Assembly: GCA_028023455.1 (NCBI GenBank)
Contig: JAQFVV010012416.1
Span: forward strand, 5,375,594-5,439,593
Source of the DNA: Epiperipatus broadwayi
Lineage: Eukaryota > Onychophora > Udeonychophora > Euonychophora > Peripatidae
DNA: 64,000 nucleotides
Reading direction: 5' to 3'
Below, one piece after another: positions 1 through 11,926 of this stretch. The stretch's first letter is position 1. Each line of letters starts with the position of its first letter. The notes beneath the pieces are model-generated. The model searched no databases and was not told where the DNA came from. It saw only the letters and a program-made list of their open reading frames with translations. The position numbers and the translations under genes are program-made.

Positions 1-733
1 TTTCGAATTCCAATTAATTTTACATTTCTTTGCCTAAAGGCATTGGCTTAACACCTAAGTTATTTTGCCTTACAAATTATTTTTCTGCAATACAAAATAA
101 ACTTATCTTTTTTTAATGTTTAAATATATTTTTTTCTTTATTGATTTCCTTTTTTTTTGGATTGATGAATTTTAATAAAGAAAGATTTATACTTTCTTTT
201 AATTGCAGATTTAACGTATTTGTTGTGTCTTTTTTTATTTTTAATTTGACCAAATTAACTTTCTTTTTTCATTGCTGTCAATTTTCATGATTCCTTTGTT
301 TCTTTAAATTTTTAGTTTTCCTCAACCATTATTAAGTCTTTTCTAACAACAAATCATGCCAGTATTTTTAAATGGGGGGGGGGGATCTTTTGAATATATA
401 TGCATAGAACAGTATACCTGTTTCAATATATATATATATTGTGTTTGTCTATAGTGATAACTTTTTGCTATTAATTACTTTTCATCATTTATTTGTGGTT
501 ATTATTTATTTATTTTATTTGCTGGTATTCTAAGTGCTTGCATTTCGAATACACAACAGGATGTTCTTTAATCTTTTTTATTTTTATGTTATTATTGTTT
601 GTGATGTACAAAGCCTTCTTTATCTTTCTATCATCCTACTTCATGCATACCAGTTTGACATTTCAAAATCAAGTTTCTTTCATAATATATGAAGAGTGAC
701 ATATGCTGTATTTTCTTTTGACCTCTTCTATAG
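1..733. other. AT-rich non-coding stretch
   Basis: No gene is recognisable. The stretch is T-rich, with an 11-base G run at 374-384 and a short TA repeat near 427-440. Its last 25 bases are pyrimidine-rich and end in TAG, which would suit a 3' splice site for the exon candidate that follows. Confidence 0.6.
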
Positions 734-925
734 GTATTTTTGCTGTGCTATCCTTATGCTGATGTTGGTTCAAGATTTCCCGAAGCATACTGCTATGCAT
801 TCTGGGCCATTGCATTATACTTCATACGCTATTTGTGGGAATTCTTTTTCTATTTTATCTTTGGAGTTACATTGTACCTTTTTGCATATATCCTTCTTTA
901 CTCTGTTGTTATGACTGATGTATAA
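734..925 (+). CDS. candidate terminal exon of a membrane protein (unidentified)
   Basis: An open frame runs from position 734 (GTA) to a TAA stop at 923-925, 63 codons, directly after a good acceptor: a pyrimidine-rich run ending in TATAG at 729-733. The encoded peptide starts VFLLCYPYADVGSRFPEAY and continues as a very aromatic, hydrophobic segment that could form one or two membrane helices (around residues 20-60). The opposite strand has many stops, while a second plus-strand frame is also open for most of the length, so openness alone is weak evidence. T-rich DNA naturally gives Phe/Leu/Tyr-rich translations. I do not recognise the family. It could be a last exon of a multi-pass membrane protein or a chance open frame. 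Confidence 0.25.
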   Translation, partial: VFLLCYPYADVGSRFPEAYCYAFWAIALYFIRYLWEFFFYFIFGVTLYLFAYILLYSVVMTDV

Positions 926-1638
926 GGTCATATGGATATAAAAAGAACTGATAAATACAATTATGTTTAGATACTCTGCCATTCTAACTATTATAATGTC
1001 TCAACATTCATTAATGTATAAAACATCTAAGATTAAGTCCGAAGCCATTACTTCCTTTGCCTTTCGTAATCATGAAAGAGCGCACGGCCGTAGTTATGAT
1101 CCAAATATTGTTAAAGTTATGTGCAAAGAAAGAAACGATTGCAAACATAAATCAAAAGAGGTGTGGTTCATTACACAAAATAAATATGTAATGAAGCAAA
1201 AATCAAATAGCATCCAAATCAACAAAAAATTAATGTTCTCAGAAGACTAATCATAAATATGATGCAAAAGCATTTAAAGTATATCTATTCCAATAAATAT
1301 TACAAAACTTTTATATTTAAACTCTGTTTTAGTATTATTTTTTTTTTGCATTATAATATATATATAGAGAGAGATAATTATCTAGCCATAAAACTGAGAG
1401 AAAAAAGTTAATGGAAAAACATCTAAATCATTTTAAAAGCCATCATTAATTTGAGTGAAGAATAATTAGTAGTAATTGGTATTTTGTACTTTGTCACCTA
1501 GAAAGAATGCATCATTTAATCACTGAAGCATTGTTTATCATTTAGGAGAATATGTGATGCTCAAATCCTGGAATGATAGAATCAAATATTTACCTTTAGA
1601 AACCACCACACTTCTACCGCACTAAACTATTTCTGTGT
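926..1638. other. Unassigned stretch with one open frame
   Basis: Contains a 95-codon open frame (963-1250, plus strand) with a basic, charged product and a small GC-richer patch at 1078-1100. No motif, splice context or family resemblance is visible, so I do not call it a gene. AT-rich simple sequence surrounds it. Confidence 0.4.
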
Positions 1639-1693
1639 TATACAAATAGTTTCTTATTTTATGTGTCTTATACAAATAGTTTCTTATTTTATG
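1639..1693. repeat. 30-bp tandem duplication
   Basis: A 30-base unit beginning TATACAAATAGTTTC at 1639 is repeated at 1669 with no mismatch over the 25 bases present in the second copy. It is a simple local duplication with no coding role seen. Confidence 0.85.
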
Positions 1694-2621
1694 AGAATTC
1701 AACCATCTCAATAATGGCATTCACTTTCATTTTCCCCCTGCATTATGGTGGAATAATCACTGAGGGCATTTTTTCCATCCTCATTTGATCATTTTATCGA
1801 ACCAAGGTAGTATCCATTCAGTGATATCATATCTATTAACAGAATGCTACTGACAATTATATTTTTACATTACTTGACTGACTAAAAAATTACTCTAAGA
1901 AAGTGTATCTTGAGAGTCTTTACTAATAATCATGATATTACTGATGCAGTTGTCATGGTTCTTGTAGAACAATATTTATAATCTTGAACAGCACAAATTA
2001 TTTCTTTTTCCATTCATTTTTTCTGGAACAGAAATGAAATGAAGAATTTCTGCTCATTAGTGTATCATTCTATTGTAGAGATAATGGCAATTCACTCTAG
2101 GATGAGTGTCTCTTTCAATTTAATCGAGTGTTTTTGAACTATATTTATCTTATATATTGCTTCTTTTTAGGTCTCTTACAATCTTTTGCTATCTATATTA
2201 AGAATTTAGTTGTTCATTTATTGTTATTTTAGCAATGTTAATAGTCCAACTCCATTTCAAAATTTTTATTCTACCAGTGAAGCTAATCTATCTTACTTGT
2301 TCCTTCACCCATTTTTTTGGTAATTCCATCATTTTACTCTTGTCTATGTAATTTGAGACCAGCACTAGCAACTGTGTAGCCTAGATATTTGCACAGGGTG
2401 TTTACTTTTGGGCGAGCTGGAAAATTGTCTTAAACTATACAAAAAAATAAGTATTTTTAAGATGTACTTTAGACGTCTACTTCACAGAACTGTCTTGAAA
2501 TATATCAATAAAGATACCTGAAAAAACAACTGACCATCAGTTGCACATTTCATGTTAAAAGAGCACTCCATAGTTAGTCAAGTCTCTTGTCATATATGTC
2601 TTCATCATCTGCCTACCAGAG
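1694..2621. other. AT-rich non-coding stretch
   Basis: No gene, RNA or structured repeat is recognisable here beyond short AT-rich runs. A possible diverged minus-strand piece of family B begins around 2530. Confidence 0.5.
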
Positions 2622-2680
2622 ACCTAGGCCAACTGAAAATGTTGTTTCAACACAAAATGTGCATTTTGGAGAGCAGTATT
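2622..2680 (+). repeat. Diverged fragment of foldback family B
   Basis: The segment contains CTAGGCCAACTGA followed by TTCAACACAAAATGTGCAT and a G-rich end. It matches the core of family B, seen more fully at 7136-7215 (CTGGGCCAACTGATGAG, then GGTTCAGCACAAAATGCAT). The copy is old and truncated. Confidence 0.45.
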
Positions 2681-4030
2681 TTTCAGGTGAATATCCATAT
2701 GTTTCAAAAATGGGTAATGGGTTGGAGTTTTAATTATATCTTAAAACATATAAGTTAAAAAGAAAAAATGAGATTGAATTATTCCATATGATTACACAAA
2801 GCCATATATAATGAAAGATGTTATTATCTGGGCTAGAGATAATCTAGGTAATTTCTGTCAAAGTTATGAGTGCATATAAAGCTTGATACTTGTACATCAA
2901 ATAATAAATTGTAAAAAAGTCATTAATTCTTTTTGCATTCAAACCAGACTACATGGCTTATTGTTGTGTATATATATTATTTAAAAATCATTTAGATAAT
3001 TTAGCATTTAATGTCATATGCTTAATTAGTGTTAATATCACATGACAGTAACAGAATAAGTTCTACATTGCATTCATTTCTGCTTCCATTGATAATCATA
3101 TCTCACAAGGTACTGAAATGGTGGTGATACCTACAGCTCTAAATAAACTTTTGGGAGCCTTTTATACCATTAATTCACAGTCATATTGTGCTAAAAACTT
3201 AAACTAAACTATTCGGAGGCCTACCAACATCTTCATATTTTTTTAAAACTAATAAATGAACAATATCAGTCTATGGAGTAAAAGATGAAAAGACGGCTGA
3301 AAAATTAGAGGCGGCTGATTGGTTCATTTTTTATTACAAATTTAAAAACCTTCCATTTTACATCATTTAAACAATAAAAAAAAAAAGTCTAATTTTGTAA
3401 TGTATTTAATAATTTGTAAAATATTTCCATTTTAGTTATTAAAAATAAAATATATTATGTTTCTGCTTGGATTTTTTAAAAATATATTTCACTTTTAAAA
3501 AATAGAAGTTAAGAAACTTGAGGTAAGATTATACCCGAAGCTGCAATAATACCGATGTGACTCTATCAAACAATGGTGATTCTGAATTTTTAGGATAATT
3601 TAATAAATATGGATGCAATTTTCAATTTCACAAAAGTATTTCATATATTTGCAATGACTTTATAATAATTCATTTATGTTTAAAAATTGAAATTGATTCA
3701 AGTAATATTTCATTAATGTTTGTTTTTACAATAGCATTTTGCTAAAGAACCTATAAACATAAAGTCATTGTTCCCATTATATATTTCATATTTTTTTATT
3801 ATTTTTATATTTGAAAAATTCAAATATGATTTTTTATAACTTGTAAACTTAAATTGGTAACAAATCTAACCCAATTTATTGATTTATAATATTAAATAAA
3901 GGTTTTTTTAAATATTAAAATTAAAATGTTGAACTATTAAGTCTCAAATTTCACTATGGGTAAGCAGAAAAAATTAAATGTGAAAAAGTTAATTAATTTT
4001 TTCAATGAATGTAGAATTACAAAATTAGAT
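2681..4030. other. AT-rich non-coding stretch
   Basis: Nothing recognisable. The stretch is long-run A/T-rich, with no open frame of interest and no clear inverted or tandem repeat. Confidence 0.5.
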
Positions 4031-4380
4031 TAACACAGGCAAAACTCTCCATACAGTAGTGTCACTCTGTGCCACACAGAGTAATCAATGGATGCCAGAA
4101 TGTTTGTGTGTAAAATCCCCATCTAGTGCCTACTCATCCAATATCTCCAGGCTAGTTTCTGGCTTGTGGCCTTCATCAGTGAGGAGCCTTGGATCTGAGA
4201 GCACTGCACCCAGATCTTAGGATCTAATGCAACCCTCCAGCAGCCACCTTTTATCTCTACTTCTGACATCCATCCATTGATTATTCTGCTGGTACTGAGT
4301 GGCACTACTGTATGGAGAGTTTTGGCTATGTTAATAACAGTTATGTGCAAGCATAAGAAATGGTGATCATGTGATATTTA
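4031..4380 (+). mobile_element. Foldback family A, long copy
   Basis: One of the fullest family A copies. The left end begins GGCAAAACTCTCCATACAGT at 4038 and the right end has the reverse complement, ACTGTATGGAGAGTTTTGGC, ending at 4325. About 50 bases of conserved tail follow, ending in GATCATGTGAT. Between the arms lies about 200 bases of moderately GC-rich unique sequence. No open frame makes sense as a protein; the 75-codon minus-strand frame inside is a chance frame in the repeat. The structure fits a non-autonomous foldback or MITE-like element mobilised in trans. Other copies lie at 4560, 19841, 20570, 52140 and 52818. Confidence 0.8.
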
Positions 4381-4559
4381 GTGGTTTAATGCCAATCCTG
4401 CCTAATAGGATAGTGGTGGCCATGGTTGTTAAAGAGCTAAAGACACCAAAATGTATGGGTACTGAACTGAGATCAGACCCATATGATTATATAAACTATT
4501 GAGCTTAGATTGAAAATATTATTGTGTTTTCAAATTTTATTCTCATAGTTTTGTATAAG

Positions 4560-4838
4560 TAGAGATAAAAGGTGGCTGCTGGATGGTTGCATTAGATCCT
4601 AAGATCTAGGTGCAGTGCTCTCAGACCGAAGGCTCCTCACTGACGAAGGTCACAAGCCAGAAACTAGTCTGGGGATATTGGATGAGTAGGCACTAGATGG
4701 GGATTTTATGCACAAGTCTTCTGGCATCCATTGATTACTCTGGCTGGCACTGAGTGGCACAACTGTATGGACAGTTTTGCCTGTGTTAATAACAGTTATA
4801 TGCAAGCATAAGAAATGGTCATCATGTGATGATTAGAT
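4560..4838 (-). mobile_element. Foldback family A, second copy, inverted relative to the first
   Basis: This copy is the reverse complement of the left and central part of the copy at 4031-4380. It runs from AAAAGGTGGCTGCTGGATGG through GGCATCCATTGATTACTC to the terminal AGTTTTGCC at 4781, followed by the conserved tail with GCAAGCATAAGAAATGG. The two copies therefore form an inverted pair with about 230 bases between them, which could fold into a long hairpin. Confidence 0.75.
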
Positions 4839-5089
4839 TATTTAAAAGGGGTTGGTCCAGATCATCTCCCATACATATATAATCAGTGCTCAGTTTATGT
4901 TAAGATTGCTTAAGGGAGCTTAAAAGTCTGGATTTAAATTGCCTCTATATTACATCTAAAGTTCAGTATATACATTATAAATTTATTCAAGAATTATATT
5001 ATGTAAATAGAAAGATTTGAACTTAGGATTTCTCACTCTATATTCATCCTCCACTCCATTTCAAGCAACCGATACATATGAGCACATAC
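4839..5089. other. Spacer with a short family B trace
   Basis: Around 4850-4905 the text GGTCCAGATCATCTCCCATA followed by a TATA-rich run and CAGTGCTCAGTTTAT matches the centre of family B, as at 18575-18620. The rest is plain AT-rich sequence. Confidence 0.4.
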
Positions 5090-5215
5090 ATATGAAAAAG
5101 ATAAATGATCCCCAATATATGTATTTTATGCTAAGCTAGCACTCATCAGTTGGGCCAGATCATAATCCCTCACACATATTTACAATCAATGCTTGGTTTA
5201 TATTATGATAGCAAT
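5090..5215 (-). repeat. Family B fragment
   Basis: Read on the minus strand this gives the family B core: GATCTGGCCCAACTGATGAG, then a GCATAAAATACATATATTGG-like segment and ATCATTTATC. Only one arm is present here, with the TATA-rich centre on its right. Confidence 0.6.
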
Positions 5216-5871
5216 TCCTTAAACTTTACTGGACAGGCTTTAATCTTCTCACCCTTCTAACTATTCAACTATCCATTTCATTGAAAAACTGATGATGGAA
5301 TGCTCAAAGCGCTTATTAGATTTGATATTGTAGTCATACCCATGTACACATTACATCAATCTAACCATTATTGGACATTACATATCCATATATATATTAA
5401 TAAAATAGGGGTGGGCTGAACTTATACTATGATGTAATCTATAAGCAAATTACATATTGCCTTATATAACAATGAGATTATACATAAAATTTCAAAATAA
5501 TCGAATTTGTAATTATCATTACTGGCAATTCTAGTTCTTGAATTTCTTTGAACTTCCAAGCAAAAAAGCCATTCAATTATTTATTTTTTTGCTAATAGTT
5601 GCAAGCAGTGGAGATAGTATTTCAAAACTAAAACTTATTAAACATTATTTATATTATACAATGGCTGGAATTTGATTGCAAAGTTTTGCCATGATTTTAA
5701 TTGAAGGTGAAATCGGTCATTTATGATTTTACAAATAAGAAAGCAAGAGAAGTTTCATTTTAAGTAGTATGTTCACATTCTTACAATGAAAATGTGAATT
5801 AATGTATATCACATATTTACATGATATATTCTAAAACCTTTAAAAATCTGTTACTATAGTTACATATTAAT
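5216..5871. other. AT-rich non-coding stretch
   Basis: Nothing recognisable beyond AT-rich sequence. Confidence 0.5.
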
Positions 5872-6376
5872 TATTTATTGGATTATTTCCATCACTTAAT
5901 ATTAAGAACAGAATGTCTTCATAAAAATTGTAAACTTTATTTCAACTTTTCAAATATAATCAACTGTTAACAATAGCAAACAGGTTAGTATTTCACACAC
6001 AATCTTTCAAGTAATAGTATTCTTGTTCTTTAGGTATTGTTGAATTGACCAATGACAGTACAAGCATGGGAATTGAATCTGTATCTTTAAATTCTTGACT
6101 ATTGAAATTTAAGATAATATAAAGAGTGGTATCTCAAAATTCAATATTCAAGGATCTAAAGGAAAGTTTGATTCTCAAGCTAGTACTGTCACTGAATAGT
6201 TTAGCAACACGTGAAGATGAGAGGGAAATAATATCACTTGAAATGTTGTGTTATACACTACCCTGTGTGCTATTATTAGCATTTAAATGTATTTGGAAAG
6301 TTTAAATAAAGTTTAAAATTTGCTCAAGATATTAAGTTCTCAATATTAGATGATAAAAATAGTCCAACAAATAATT
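5872..6376. mobile_element. Foldback family C with tRNA-like arms
   Basis: Outer ends are inverted copies: GGATTATTTCCATCACTTAA near 5880 and its counterpart TTAGATGATAAAAATAGTCC near 6345. Inside these, both arms carry a TTTAAATAAAGTTTAAA-type segment and an AACAGGTTAGTAT / GTGTGCTATTATTAGC segment. The centre holds a degenerate tRNA-like unit in opposite orientations in the two arms (about 6058-6115 minus, 6140-6180 plus), recognisable by comparison with the better-preserved copy at 55.4-55.6 kb. There is no protein-coding potential. Confidence 0.7.
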
Positions 6377-6417
6377 ACTACTAAAATGCCATCACAACAA
6401 ATCTTCAGACAAACATT

Positions 6418-6615
6418 ACAGTTACATGATTGTTACATTTTTATTTACCATTGTCAAACTCACTCCACTCACAACTTTGACACCCTCCACTTCAGATAAA
6501 TACAATAATGATTATTACTAATCATTTTCTAAACTAGAGATTATCTCTAGCACAGATATAAACTTTAAACTTTAGTTAAAGATTAATATATCTGATTTTT
6601 TTAAATTTTAAACAC
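6418..6615 (+). repeat. Family D unit
   Basis: This AT-rich unit starts near GTTACATTTTTATTTACCAT and contains CAAACTCACTCCACTCACAA, a CACTTCAGATAAATACAATAA segment and CTAGAGATTATCTCTAGCAC, itself a short palindrome. The same order recurs at 6848-6985, inverted at 6990-7105, and in part at 13150-13315. Confidence 0.7.
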
Positions 6616-6654
6616 ACACATACATGGAAGTATTCACCTTTCTCTTTCCCATGC

Positions 6655-7285
6655 ATAATACCTTTATACATATAATAAACAACCTCCATACTTCCTCATT
6701 CTTTTTAAATTCATATAAATAAAGATACAATAAAAGACAAATGATCCCCAAGATGGATTTCATGCTAAACCAGCACTCATCAGTTGGTCCAGGTCACTAT
6801 CTCCAATATATATCTCTATTATATGAAGAGTATTTATCTATAGTAAATTGTTACATTTTTATTTACCATTGTTAAACTCACTCCACTCACAACTTTGATA
6901 CCATCCACCTCAGATAAATACAATGATGATTATTACTAATCATTTTCTAAACTAGAGATTATCTCTAGCACAGATATAAACTTTAAACCTATTTAGAAAA
7001 TGATTATTAATAATCATTATTGCATTTTTCTGAAGTGGATGGTGTAAAAGTTGTGACTGGAGTGAGTTTGACAATGCTAAATAAAAATGTAACAATTTAC
7101 TATAGATAAATACTCTTCATATAATAGAGATATATGTGGGAGATAGTGATCTGGGCCAACTGATGAGTGCTGGTTCAGCACAAAATGCATCTTGGGGGTC
7201 ATTTGTCTTTTACTGTATCTTTATTTATATGAATTTAAAAAGAATGGGGAAATATGGAGGTTGTTTATTATATCTATAAAGTTAC
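6655..7285. mobile_element. Composite B/D foldback element
   Basis: The sequence from 6655 to about 6985 is repeated as its reverse complement from about 6990 to 7285. From outside to inside each arm contains the stretch with AACAACCTCCATA, the family B core (GATCC..., CAGCACTCATCAGTTGGTCC), TATCTCTATTATATGAAGAG, and the family D unit. The fold would give a stem of about 300 bp with almost no loop. No open frame is present; this looks like a non-autonomous foldback made from two repeat modules. Confidence 0.75.
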
Positions 7286-7708
7286 ATGATTACAACAGAT
7301 TATCATTTTATATGACATGATGAATATTACTTGTGTATTTCTTTCTTTTAACCTTTTTAAAGTATGTTTCTGTTCTGGATCATAATAGCATTATCATAGT
7401 TGCTTTGTCTTCCATTTAGTAGTTTATTTTAACAAGAATAGTTCTATAATTTAGTTTTCATTTTTATACGTATGTGGAAAATGCAACGATAGAATAAGAT
7501 CACTTTTCTTCCAGCCAATCAATGCACATTGCGATAGAAATTTTTTGTTTGTTCAGAATGAAAGATACGTTTTTATTTATTTTGAAAGTTAAAAAAATAA
7601 TTTCAAATATAATTTCATTTATTTTAATAATTTTTGTTAGTAAATAAAAAATATACATATTTTTATAATTACTGTATTTTTTTTTTCAAGAATTCAAAAA
7701 CCCATATA
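7286..7708. other. AT-rich non-coding stretch
   Basis: Nothing recognisable; A/T-rich runs. Confidence 0.5.
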
Positions 7709-8361
7709 TAAAAACTTTAATATTTGCGTTGATATTAGAAATACACACACTTATATAATTCGGAAAGCAAAACTATATATAAATCAAATCAAAACAAATC
7801 AAAAACATAAATGACAAATTTTGTTGATTCTTCTAACATTTTCGAAGGTATAACCTTCATTTTCAAAAAGTACAAAATCTATTAATTTTCCACGATGTGC
7901 AAATATGCAAAATAGGCAAAATCTGCTAATCAGGATAAAAACGTTTAAACTTGCCATTTCTTTGATATGGCATAAATGATTCTTTTTTTTTGTTGTTGTT
8001 GTTCATCGCGTGTTCATCTGATATGATATAACACGCCTCCTCCACCTTCCTCTGCAGATCATGTCGCTCTATACACAACACGCTCGGCCCATCCGGCCTG
8101 CACTGATGGCACATTTTATGCCATATCGAAGAACTGCCCAAGTTTAAACGTTCTTATCCTGATTAGCATATTTTGCCTATTTTGCATATTTGCACATCGT
8201 GGAAAATTAAGAGATTTTGTACTTCTTGAAAATGAAGGTTATACCTTCGAAAACGTTAGAAGAATCAACAAAGTTTGTCATTTATGTGTATATAGTTTTG
8301 CTTTCCGAATTATATAAGTGTGTGTATTTCTAATATCAACGCAAATATTAAAGTTTTTACA
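7709..8361. mobile_element. Foldback family E, ~270-bp arms with a GC-richer loop
   Basis: The left arm (7709-7980) and right arm (about 8108-8361) are inverted copies. Both contain CTTTAATATTTGCGTTGATA, AATTCGGAAAGCAAAACTAT, a segment around AAGGTATAACCTTCATTTTC and GCATATTTTGCCTATTTTGC on one strand or its complement. The loop (about 7980-8108) has a T run, (TTG) repeats and a GC-richer segment around CTCGGCCCATCCGGCC. No convincing protein is encoded; a 71-codon minus-strand frame in the loop has no recognisable motif. I infer a foldback/MITE-type element. I found no second copy in this window. Confidence 0.75.
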
Positions 8362-8507
8362 TACAGTATTATCTAACACACATTTGGACGTTATAAAAAC
8401 CCATATAGTGAATACGAAAAAAGAATTAATATGATGCTCTATAGTTTATAGTTATTATGATTATCTCTCAATAAATTATCTCTCAATATTGTTTATCTGA
8501 AGGTTTG
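8362..8507. other. Short AT-rich spacer
   Basis: AT-rich spacer between two foldback elements. An AAAACCCATATA motif just outside family E occurs on both sides (7697 and 8397) and may mark a larger duplication. Confidence 0.4.
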
Positions 8508-8762
8508 TGATGATGGTATATTATTAGATGTAAGATGTTGGACTATTTCCATCGTCCATGAGTGAATGCTGAATGTATAGAAAATTGTTAACTTTCCAAA
8601 TACAAACAATTTGATAATAATAGTACACAAATAAACAACATATATGTTGTCCATTTGTGTGTTGTTACTAACAAGTTGTTTGTATTTGGAAAGTTTAAAA
8701 TTTTCTATACATTCAACATTCACTCATAGATGATGGAAATAGTCCTACATATCGCATCTAGC
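8508..8762. mobile_element. Foldback family C, short form
   Basis: A hairpin about 250 bp long. The left arm has GTTGGACTATTTCCATCGTC, then GAATGTATAGAAAATTGTTAAC; the right arm has the reverse complement, ending GATGATGGAAATAGTCC. The centre carries CAAATAAACAACATATATGT and GTTGTCCATTTGTGTGTTGT. Unlike the copies at 5.9 and 55.2 kb it lacks the tRNA-like core, so it is either an internal-deletion derivative or the ancestral shorter form. Confidence 0.75.
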
Positions 8763-11483
8763 CTTAGTGTTATCTGGATTGATCTCAAGCTGTAGAAACC
8801 AAGATTTAAAAATTCGTTGGAGTTATGAGTTGTGTAATTCATACTTTTACATGTATCAATATATATGTATATAATTATACCATTAGAGTAAGTTTGTTCT
8901 TTATGATTTAGTGTAGTAGTTCGGTAATGGGATCAAGATAAAGGTTTCTGAGCTCAACTGAGTAATGTTTTTTTAAAAAACGAGTTTGATCATTTAATAA
9001 TAGTTAAGTTGAACTTCATATTTAGGTGGTGTTGGGATACTGAATCTGAACAATTAATTATATACTGTAATTATTTATAGAAGCTTGCTATAAATATCTC
9101 ATCTTAAACTCAATAAATAATTGAGCCATTAACACGATACATATTATGAAAATCCTTATACAGAATATTGTACTTCCTTATAGAGCCGAATAATATTAAT
9201 GCTAGTGTTTTTACACTAATATTGTATATTTCAATAAAACTTTTAATCTTTAAAATAGTATTTGAAAATAAATTTCTCACAGTTCATATACTGCACCTTT
9301 CTCTATTTTTTAACACCTTAATAATTTGTGTGCATTCTTTACATATCTCCCTTGAGACACAAGCCCATACATAACCTCCCAATGTAAACTGTAGCAGCCT
9401 TTAGTGTCAAGGGATAATCGTGTGGAAAATTTACTACAATTTTATAACTAAACACTAAAGTTATAATATGACTAGACATAATTAATGCCTCCAGCAAATA
9501 AATAAAATACTGTGTTTATTGATATATAAATTGTTTCTTTGAATAATATAATGATAATCTTGTATAATAATCTGAAATAATGTTACCTTTTAAAATATGT
9601 TATTAGAAACACAAGTGAATTAATATATCATTAAAGTAAAAAAAAAAAAAAACTTAAACAACAATTATTGAAGATAATTGAATTTATACATCAATCTTTA
9701 AAAAAAGGATGTCAATTATAATTAGATATCTAGAAAACTGAAAAGAAGTATGTGCGAGATGAAAACAATTAAGTAAAACCTTAATGGGTTCATAAATGCA
9801 TTTAAATGTAACGAAGATTTATAAAAAATAAAAATAAAAGGAAATTGTTTATAGATTAACTCTTAATAGCAGGTCTGTATTTCCTTCTATAGCTTTTAAA
9901 AATATATTATTAAACTAAAGAATATTCTTTGATAGATAATATAATAGCTACCTAGTTCATAATATAGTACAGATCAAGTTCCTGGTGAGAGATTAAAGAG
10001 ATAAGAATTGCCTTAATCACCCCTAAGATTCATACAGTCATCAAAAACTCAGATACATTATTCAAAATATGCCCTTTCTTCTGGCTATTAAAATGCTGTC
10101 ACTATTTAAAACAGGCATATTTCATTTTTACACCAATTCATGAGTATAACCTAGCAAAACGTTTCAATTGCAAAGATGGCCTCAAAGTATATTTTTAATC
10201 CTTGCATGCTTATTGACATCTACATAATCTTTCATAACAATAAAAACTTTCAATCTATTCTACAACTGAATGCTTTATTGTGAATTGCAGAGTTGTGATG
10301 ATATCCGAGTATTTCTTACAGGAATAAATAGTATATAGATATTGTGGAGAAATGTTAAATCATCCACTGATGATCAAGTCATGCAGTGGTCATTCACATA
10401 TCAATTTATATAGTGACATTTTCATAATCATATGTTTAAAATGATGATGATAACCAACTGAATAGTCCCTTTTTGTAAAGATCATACAAAACATCTTTGT
10501 AAGAAATGCAGGCTACATTACCTGATCACCACTAATTTCACAAACCATTCATGTGAGGGTTTGTCTAAAAGTCACACCAATAAGAAGCTTTATTTATAAT
10601 CAGAATCTATTTTACATATCTTTTGAATAACATTTTCTTACAGAAGGCTACTGGTGATGATGTCATATCCTCAAATAATACTATTTTAATTTCTTCCCTG
10701 TTATTATTCCAACATTTTCTCAGCTTAGAGCATAAACACTCAGCATCATAAGCTAACAACCTACTATGCATTAGAAATGGAAAAGCATAAATAAGAATGG
10801 CATAGACTCTAAAACCAGTTTTATATATCAAAATTGTTTTAATGATTGATGAAAATTATTCATGGCAAGATAACACAGATATCTATAATATAATCCTGCA
10901 TATCTGAAAGATATTAGTGATTTCTTTTCAAGAATAAATTGGGAATTTTAATAGGCTGTAATTTCCAGCCTTCCCTAACAGGTTAATATGCCATATGTTT
11001 CTCACTTATATACTTTTTTTATACTAATAATATCGCCCTTTATTGTTAAAAGGAGGTTGCCTTGACAGCAGTTTAAAATTGTTGATTGTTATTGATATTA
11101 GAATTGTCTAAGTGTTGACTGGCTTTTAATGATTAATAATATCATATATATATATTTCAATAATTCAAAGAAGTACTGCATTCATCCCACAAACTCCCTA
11201 CACAAACAGCAATTGCAACCTTTATAAACAGAATAAAAATTTATAATAGACCAAACAATATATTATTTATATGTATATATGGAAAATTCCTGTGGATTTG
11301 ATATATAAATAAACTTTCATATTCAGACATTTCTTCTAAAGAATATATTTTATCTCTACATAGCAGTTTGTGAATATCTTTGGAAAATCTCCTTCAGGAT
11401 TTTCATTAGACATAATCAGGATTAATTCCATATTCCAATAATTGGTAAACATTAACTTTTTGGTTTTAAACTCTGAGGTACTC
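8763..11483. other. Long AT-rich stretch without recognisable genes
   Basis: No exon, RNA or family repeat is supported. Open frames at 9168-9374 (plus) and 10607-10831 (minus) have no recognisable motif. The minus one contains a cysteine-bearing segment (DAECLCSKLRKCW) but no splice context or family match that I can name. A 14-base A run lies near 9638. Confidence 0.45.
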
Positions 11484-11926
11484 TAATTCTTCATATCTGA
11501 GCCTTTCATCATAAAAATATCAGCAATCTAGGCAAACTTTTGAGAATGGGAATACATTCAATCGTAGAGAGACAGTAGGTTATATATTCTAAATACAGCT
11601 TCACATTACAAGGCATACGCATAGTATCTATTCACTTTTGAGAGACATGCATGAGGAAAGTGGCTAATGGTATATACTACAGTGTATAATGTTGATGACA
11701 AATTAATTCTTCATACATGAGCCTTTCAGCATAAAAATATCAGCAAAATAGGCAACCTTTTGAGGATAGGAACCATTTGATCATGAGCAGACAGTAGGTT
11801 ATGTATTTCTAATTTCATCTTCACATTATCAAGTATACACATAGTATCTATTCACTTTTGAAAGACTACATGAGGAGAGTGGTTAATGGCATATACTGCA
11901 CAGCATATAATATTGATAATCTCTCA
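11484..11926 (+). repeat. ~220-bp tandem duplication
   Basis: Two diverged copies in the same orientation: 11484-11703 and 11704-11926. Each starts TAATTCTTCATA and contains GAGCCTTTCA, ATAAAAATATCAGCAA, GACAGTAGGTTAT and ATAGTATCTATTCACTTTTG in that order. The copies differ by scattered substitutions and small indels, so this is an old duplication. Confidence 0.85.

Noticed and set aside
4123-4350. 75-codon minus-strand frame near 4.2 kb
   Set aside because: It lies wholly in a family A foldback and is broken in other copies.
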